From the NCBI RefSeq assembly GCF_000230735.2, contig NC_019962.1, forward strand, positions 3,658,001-3,722,000: 64,000 nucleotides of DNA. The letters are read 5' to 3'. The DNA comes from Natrinema pellirubrum DSM 15624. Lineage in GTDB: Archaea > Halobacteriota > Halobacteria > Halobacteriales > Natrialbaceae. Below are positions 60,199 to 64,000 of the stretch, piece after piece (within the stretch, counting starts at the first letter, position 1; each line of letters starts with the position of its first letter). The position numbers were made by a program, and so were the translations under genes. The notes under the pieces were generated by a model. That model saw only the letters and a program-made list of their open reading frames with translations, searched no databases and was not told where the DNA came from.

Positions 60199-61110
60199 AT
60201 GAGCGGGACCGGCGTCGCCACGATCGACGGCTGTCGGGTCGCCTACCGACGCGCGGGAACGGACGGCCCGCCGGTCGTCCTCTGTCACGGCGCGGGGATC
60301 GACGATGCAACCGTCTCCTGGCAACACGCGATCGACGCACTGGCCGACGACTACCGCGTCTACGCGATCGACTGGCCCGAGTACGGCAACAGCACCGGCG
60401 ACGTCACTCACACCGTCGACGGCTACATCGACGTCCTCGAGGGCTTTCTCGAGACGCTGCCGTTCGATCGCGTGACGCTTGCGGGCATCTCGATGGGCGG
60501 CGGCGTCGCCCTGGGTTATACGCTTGCGAACCCCGACCGCGTCGAGGGGCTGGCGCTGATCGACAGCTACGGGCTGGGTGACCGACTACCGAGCGCCCTC
60601 CAGTGGAAGGTCCTCTCGCGGTTCCCCGGCGCGACCGAGTTCGGGAAGATCGCTGCCAGCGCATCCACGCGGAGCGTCCGGCTGGTCCTCGATAGTCTCG
60701 TCGCGGACGCCGACGCCCTCCCCGCTCCCTTCGTCGCCGACGTCAGGGAAAAGCTGCAGGAACCGGGCTCGATACAGGCGTTCAAGCAGTTTCAGGACAA
60801 CGAACTCTCGTTCAACGGCCGGGTCGCGACGAACTACGTCGACGACCTCCCCGACCTCTCCGTGCCGACGCTGCTCGTCCACGGCCGCCAGGACCCGCTG
60901 GTCCCCCTCGAGTGGTCCCAGCGAGCCGCCGAGCGGATCCCAGAGGCCGACCTCGAGGTCATCGAGGATTGTGGCCACTGGACGCCGCGAGAGCGACCGG
61001 AGCGGTTCAACGAGGTCCTCGCAGACTGGCTGCCGGATCCCCGGAACGCGCCGGAACCGCAGTACACCAAGGAAGGAATGCCCGGCGTGACGCGCGCCAG
61101 CGGCGATTGA
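60199..61110 (+). CDS. alpha/beta hydrolase
   Basis: A 303-residue alpha/beta-fold hydrolase. The nucleophile elbow is LAGISMGGGVALG (Ser), the acid is in LVHGRQDPLVPL (Asp), and the catalytic His is in IEDCGHWTPRERPERF. The oxyanion segment is LCHGAGIDDATVSW. It could be an esterase, lipase or C-C bond hydrolase; no substrate can be assigned. The cap domain (~130-205) is helical. ATG at 60199 with no strong TATA; the AT-rich region 140-200 bases upstream may hold the promoter. Confidence 0.87.
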   Translation: MSGTGVATIDGCRVAYRRAGTDGPPVVLCHGAGIDDATVSWQHAIDALADDYRVYAIDWPEYGNSTGDVTHTVDGYIDVLEGFLETLPFDRVTLAGISMGGGVALGYTLANPDRVEGLALIDSYGLGDRLPSALQWKVLSRFPGATEFGKIAASASTRSVRLVLDSLVADADALPAPFVADVREKLQEPGSIQAFKQFQDNELSFNGRVATNYVDDLPDLSVPTLLVHGRQDPLVPLEWSQRAAERIPEADLEVIEDCGHWTPRERPERFNEVLADWLPDPRNAPEPQYTKEGMPGVTRASGD

Positions 61111-61290
61111 TTCCGAAGCAGTCGTTTTGCCGTTCGGCCGGGAGTGCGTCTCGAGCAGACGCGAGAGACGCAGGACCCGGGGAAGGGCAGGCCGCTACCC
61201 GACACCGACCGCGAGCGACCATCGGGAGCGAGCGGGCCGACGACTGATGTGAGTGAGGCCTGCAAGGCCGAGCGAACGGAAGGAGGAGTG

Positions 61291-61344
61291 CTTTTCATCG
61301 AAGTTTTGCCGAGGGCGCGGCTTCGCCGCGCCCGCAGAGCAAAA
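61291..61344. terminator. repeat-type hairpin after polC
   Basis: CTTTTCATCGAAGTTTTGC (61291-61309) leads into a palindrome, TTTTGC-CGA-GGGCGCGG ... CCGCGCCC-GCAGA-GCAAAA (61304-61344), ending 7 bases from the polC stop. Same repeat type as 34638-34701, and the reverse of 34431-34479. A likely bidirectional terminator for polC and the hydrolase gene. Confidence 0.6.
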
Positions 61345-61351
61345 GTTCGTT

Positions 61352-64000
61352 CTACATGAAATCCTCGATGCCCGATTGTTTGTTCTTGTCGTTCTCGAAG
61401 ATGCTCTCGAGCGAGCGCTCTAAGACCTCTAACCGCTGTTTAGTGTAGGGCCGACAGTCGTACTCGTCGGCGACCTGAATCGCGGTCTGCATGTACTTGT
61501 TGACCGAGCCCTTGTGGACGGTGAGGTTGACCCGGCCGCCACACTCGCGGCAGTCGCCGGTCAGTGGCATCCGCCGGAACTTCTCGCCGCAGTCGAGACA
61601 CCGCGTTTCCTGCCGGGAGAACGCCCGCAGGTTCCCGATCAGGTCCGGCAGGAAGTGGTACTCGATGACCCGCTCGGCGACGTCGGTCTCGTCGACCGCC
61701 TCGAGCTTGCGCGATAGCTCGAGCTGGGCGTCCATCTTGTCCATCATCGAACCCAGCGTCTTGTACGCCGAGAGATCGGGCCCCATCGCGATGTCGGTGG
61801 TGTCGTGGGTGTGGTCGAAGCCGGTGTACTCGAGGTCGGTGCCGAGGTTTACCTCGGCGATCTCGATGTCGACGTCTTCGGGGTCGGCCTGCTCGCGGGT
61901 CGCGAGGAAGAACTCGCGGGGGTACTGCGAGACGACGTCCATGTTGTGGGCCTCGTCGTCGATCTCGGAGGGATCGATTCGGGAGGACATGACCAGCGGG
62001 GCGTCCATCTTACCCCCCCGCTGGTCGGGGAGGAAAGACTTACTGAAGTTGAGAAGTCCGTCGAGAAGCAGCATGACGCAATCTTCGTCGCCGTCACATT
62101 GCTTTTGAGACATGTTATTCGCAACGAGGGAATGCGTCTCGGCAACGGTAAGACAATAGACCGAATCGACGGTCGACTCGATATATTCGACCGACGAAAT
62201 CGGTTCGACGAGATACGCATCATCGCCACCGTCAAAGACGCGCCGTCCAGTTGGGACGATATCTTCGACATGTGACTGCAAGAGATCGTCCTTTCGAGAC
62301 AGGTGGAATCCCACTATTTCGGCGAACTGACTCGCGTCCTCAGAGGAAATATCGAGAACGTAGGTCGGAGCGGACATCGACGGATCGTCGAGTTCGTAGA
62401 AATCGGGGAACTTCTCGCAGAGCGGAACCGGGTCGGTGATCGTCGCTCGGCCGCAGATCCCCAGCCGACTCAGTAAGGCGAGCAGGTCCTCCTTGAGTTC
62501 GGCACTGACCGTCGTCGCAGAGACCAACAACGCGTTCGCATCGACGCCGCCGTCACCGCTGAAATAGCCTCGGAGATAGGCGGCGACGATCTCGTCCGAC
62601 GCGTCGAAGATCGGCTGTGGAACGCGTTTCGTCTCCGCGAAGATTCCTGCTTTGAGTACCGAATCGAAGAAAACGCGCGTGAGTCGGCCCGAAACAGTGA
62701 CTTTTGCCTCGTTTTCGCGGTACGGTTCGGTACCGAATTCCTCCCGGAACACATCGATATAGAAGTCGCGGGCCTCGGCTTCGGTTCCACAAATCGTCGT
62801 TTGATGTATCGCTCCTTTCGGCGTTTCCTGTTCCCGTGCAAATCCTTCAGCAGCGTAATATCCCAACAGCGTACTGACACGCTCGTTGAGTTCTACGAAC
62901 CGGTCGATCTCGGTTCGATCGCGTCGCATACCGAGCTGGACGTCAGCCGGAACGAACTCGAGAAGTTCCTGCCGCGAATCGAACAGTTCGAGGAGCAGAT
63001 CCGCGGGGAAACTCTCCCGGTACAGGTAGTTGCTGAACGTCTTCTTGCTCAGATCGAAGTATTCGGCTGTACTCGTGAGCGGATAGAACTGTCCATCCCA
63101 CCCGTCGCCGAGCCGATCCTCGAAGAGTTCGTACAGTCGATCCTTCTCCAGTCCCTTGATCATCAGCCGAGACGGATCGACGCTATCGACCTCAAGGAAC
63201 TCGTCAAGCAGATCGAACACGCGTGGATCGTCGTCAGTATCGACGACATCGAGATGTTCAGGGACGACAGCGTGATCTTCAGTCGTGAGTTGGGCAGCCC
63301 GTTTCGACTGGAGTTGTCCGTCTTCGTAGACGTGGACCTCGTGGTCCGGCGTCAGTGTGATTTCGCGACCGCTCCGTGTCTCGAGCCGAACGAGGTGATC
63401 GGGTGCTGGGTGTTTCGAGACGGCCTCGACCGGTTTACGCGTAAGGCTTCCGCTATCGTCAATCGATGGAACGGCAACGTCACCGTCGAGTTCCTGAACA
63501 AGCGTTCCGAAGTCGTCTGATTCGGGATCGTCGAGTCGTTCCTCGACGAGTGTCTCGATTGGGCCGTGATGCCACTCGTCCGCTTCGTCTCGATACCATA
63601 TTTCCGTGTCGGGGTGGAAACAGTTCCGCCGCTTCGCGGCGTGAAAGTACGGATGGGCGTATCCGACGGCCGCGCTCGTGAATCCGATCACTCGGCCGAC
63701 AGTTGCCGCGGACGTGTGGGGTGCCATCCCGAAGACGAGTTCGCCCACCAGGTCCTGGCGGTCCTCGAACTCGTAGAAGGACTCGAGCCCGTAGTACTGC
63801 TCCAAGAGGTCGTCGATGAAGTCGGCCGTCTGGAGCATGTGTTCGGCCGCGCCGTCCGAGAGGACGATGTCTTGGACCTTGAGTTCGACCAGTTGGTCCT
63901 CGTGGGTCAGGGGTTCGCCGTGGATGTCCTCCTCGTAGCCCAGTGCCTGAAGCTGACCGACGTCGACGTCGAGTTCGCTGGCCCGGACCGAGGTCACGGG
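61352..64000 (-). CDS. polC: DNA polymerase D large subunit DP2, C-terminal part with intein
   Basis: The frame is open to the window edge at 64000, so the N-terminal part is missing. About 125 residues of N-extein end in YFHAAKRRN; the C-extein (248 residues) starts CDGDEDCVMLLLDGLLNFSK, containing the catalytic aspartates of the DPBB core. Later come a zinc ribbon (CLDCGEKFRRMPLTGDCREC) and KQRLEVLERSLESIFENDKN at the end. DP2 is the catalytic subunit of PolD, the main archaeal replicative polymerase, partnered by the DP1 exonuclease. Splicing out of a 508-residue intein is needed for activity. Confidence 0.95.
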   Translation of the reverse strand, partial: PVTSVRASELDVDVGQLQALGYEEDIHGEPLTHEDQLVELKVQDIVLSDGAAEHMLQTADFIDDLLEQYYGLESFYEFEDRQDLVGELVFGMAPHTSAATVGRVIGFTSAAVGYAHPYFHAAKRRNCFHPDTEIWYRDEADEWHHGPIETLVEERLDDPESDDFGTLVQELDGDVAVPSIDDSGSLTRKPVEAVSKHPAPDHLVRLETRSGREITLTPDHEVHVYEDGQLQSKRAAQLTTEDHAVVPEHLDVVDTDDDPRVFDLLDEFLEVDSVDPSRLMIKGLEKDRLYELFEDRLGDGWDGQFYPLTSTAEYFDLSKKTFSNYLYRESFPADLLLELFDSRQELLEFVPADVQLGMRRDRTEIDRFVELNERVSTLLGYYAAEGFAREQETPKGAIHQTTICGTEAEARDFYIDVFREEFGTEPYRENEAKVTVSGRLTRVFFDSVLKAGIFAETKRVPQPIFDASDEIVAAYLRGYFSGDGGVDANALLVSATTVSAELKEDLLALLSRLGICGRATITDPVPLCEKFPDFYELDDPSMSAPTYVLDISSEDASQFAEIVGFHLSRKDDLLQSHVEDIVPTGRRVFDGGDDAYLVEPISSVEYIESTVDSVYCLTVAETHSLVANNMSQKQCDGDEDCVMLLLDGLLNFSKSFLPDQRGGKMDAPLVMSSRIDPSEIDDEAHNMDVVSQYPREFFLATREQADPEDVDIEIAEVNLGTDLEYTGFDHTHDTTDIAMGPDLSAYKTLGSMMDKMDAQLELSRKLEAVDETDVAERVIEYHFLPDLIGNLRAFSRQETRCLDCGEKFRRMPLTGDCRECGGRVNLTVHKGSVNKYMQTAIQVADEYDCRPYTKQRLEVLERSLESIFENDKNKQSGIEDFM
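62099..63622 (-). other. 508-residue LAGLIDADG intein in DP2
   Basis: The intein starts at Cys (codon 63620-63622, CFHPDTEIWYRDE) and ends at Gln (codon 62099-62101, ANNMSQKQ); the +1 residue is Cys of CDGDEDC. Splicing block B is REITLTPDHEVHVYEDG. Endonuclease blocks are LLGYYAAEGFARE and LRGYFSGDGGVDAN. Block F is VYCLTVAETHSLVANN. The insertion is at the polymerase active site. The C-terminal residue is Gln instead of the usual Asn, as reported for Pyrococcus PolII inteins at this gene. The endonuclease motifs look intact. Confidence 0.92.

Overview
The window is chromosomal DNA from a haloarchaeon. It is GC-rich, its proteins are strongly acidic, many genes look leaderless with a TATA element about 25-30 bases before the start codon, and it carries archaeal information genes (RadA, NMD3, DP2, Taw2). 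Many small proteins belong to families I know only from haloarchaea (DUF424, DUF5783, DUF5784, DUF5786, DUF5789, DUF6757). The style suggests the Natrialbales (Natrinema/Haloterrigena relatives), but this is an inference from gene content.

Layout. 1-6.1 kb: the end of an FAD oxidoreductase gene, a TPR protein, DUF424, then a divergent regulator/ABC-exporter/membrane-protein locus with an inverted repeat between the two promoters. 6.5-9.9 kb: Fe-S assembly genes sufS and sufU, with a degenerate receiver protein and an HD phosphohydrolase between them; the sufS 3' end is repeated in frame downstream. 10.2-19.1 kb: a six-gene citrate-hydroxamate siderophore operon in rhbABCDEF order, headed by two DtxR/IdeR-like iron boxes and a possible leader peptide. 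19.6-31.4 kb: radA, a beta-propeller protein, pspAB-like/htpX, a creatininase-family gene, two ORB-like repeats, nmd3, taw2, an XPD-like helicase, a tRNA-like locus with an aberrant anticodon arm, and small proteins. 31.6-33.3 kb: a complete IS6-family element with a perfect 8-bp target duplication splits a DUF5784 gene. 33.3-39.5 kb: Zn-dependent alcohol dehydrogenase, a candidate small RNA, a PHP phosphoesterase, a Zn-type ferredoxin, an aldehyde dehydrogenase and hemB. 40-43.9 kb: an Amt-PII fusion preceded by a coupled 26-codon ORF, a PH-domain protein and hemL. 44.6-47.5 kb: a quinol-type NO reductase and a truncated hemoglobin. 47.7-50.4 kb: hemC-cobA-hemD. 50.4-54.1 kb: CapA, a DHH nuclease and a second PHP protein. 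55-57.4 kb: two uncharacterised genes behind a second pair of iron boxes. 57.5-61.1 kb: DUF5783, NifU, ketopantoate reductase, a rubredoxin-like protein and an alpha/beta hydrolase. 61.3-64 kb: the C-terminal part of DNA polymerase D large subunit, interrupted by a 508-residue intein.

How it fits together. Tetrapyrrole synthesis (hemB, hemL, hemC, cobA, hemD), Fe-S assembly (sufS, sufU, nifU), siderophore synthesis and NO detoxification all consume, handle or protect iron. The most promising undescribed unit is the gene pair at 55.2-56.9 kb. It shares paired TTTAGG-N4-CCTAAA boxes, at nearly the same spacing, with the siderophore operon 36 kb away, so it is probably part of the same iron regulon although its proteins have no known role.
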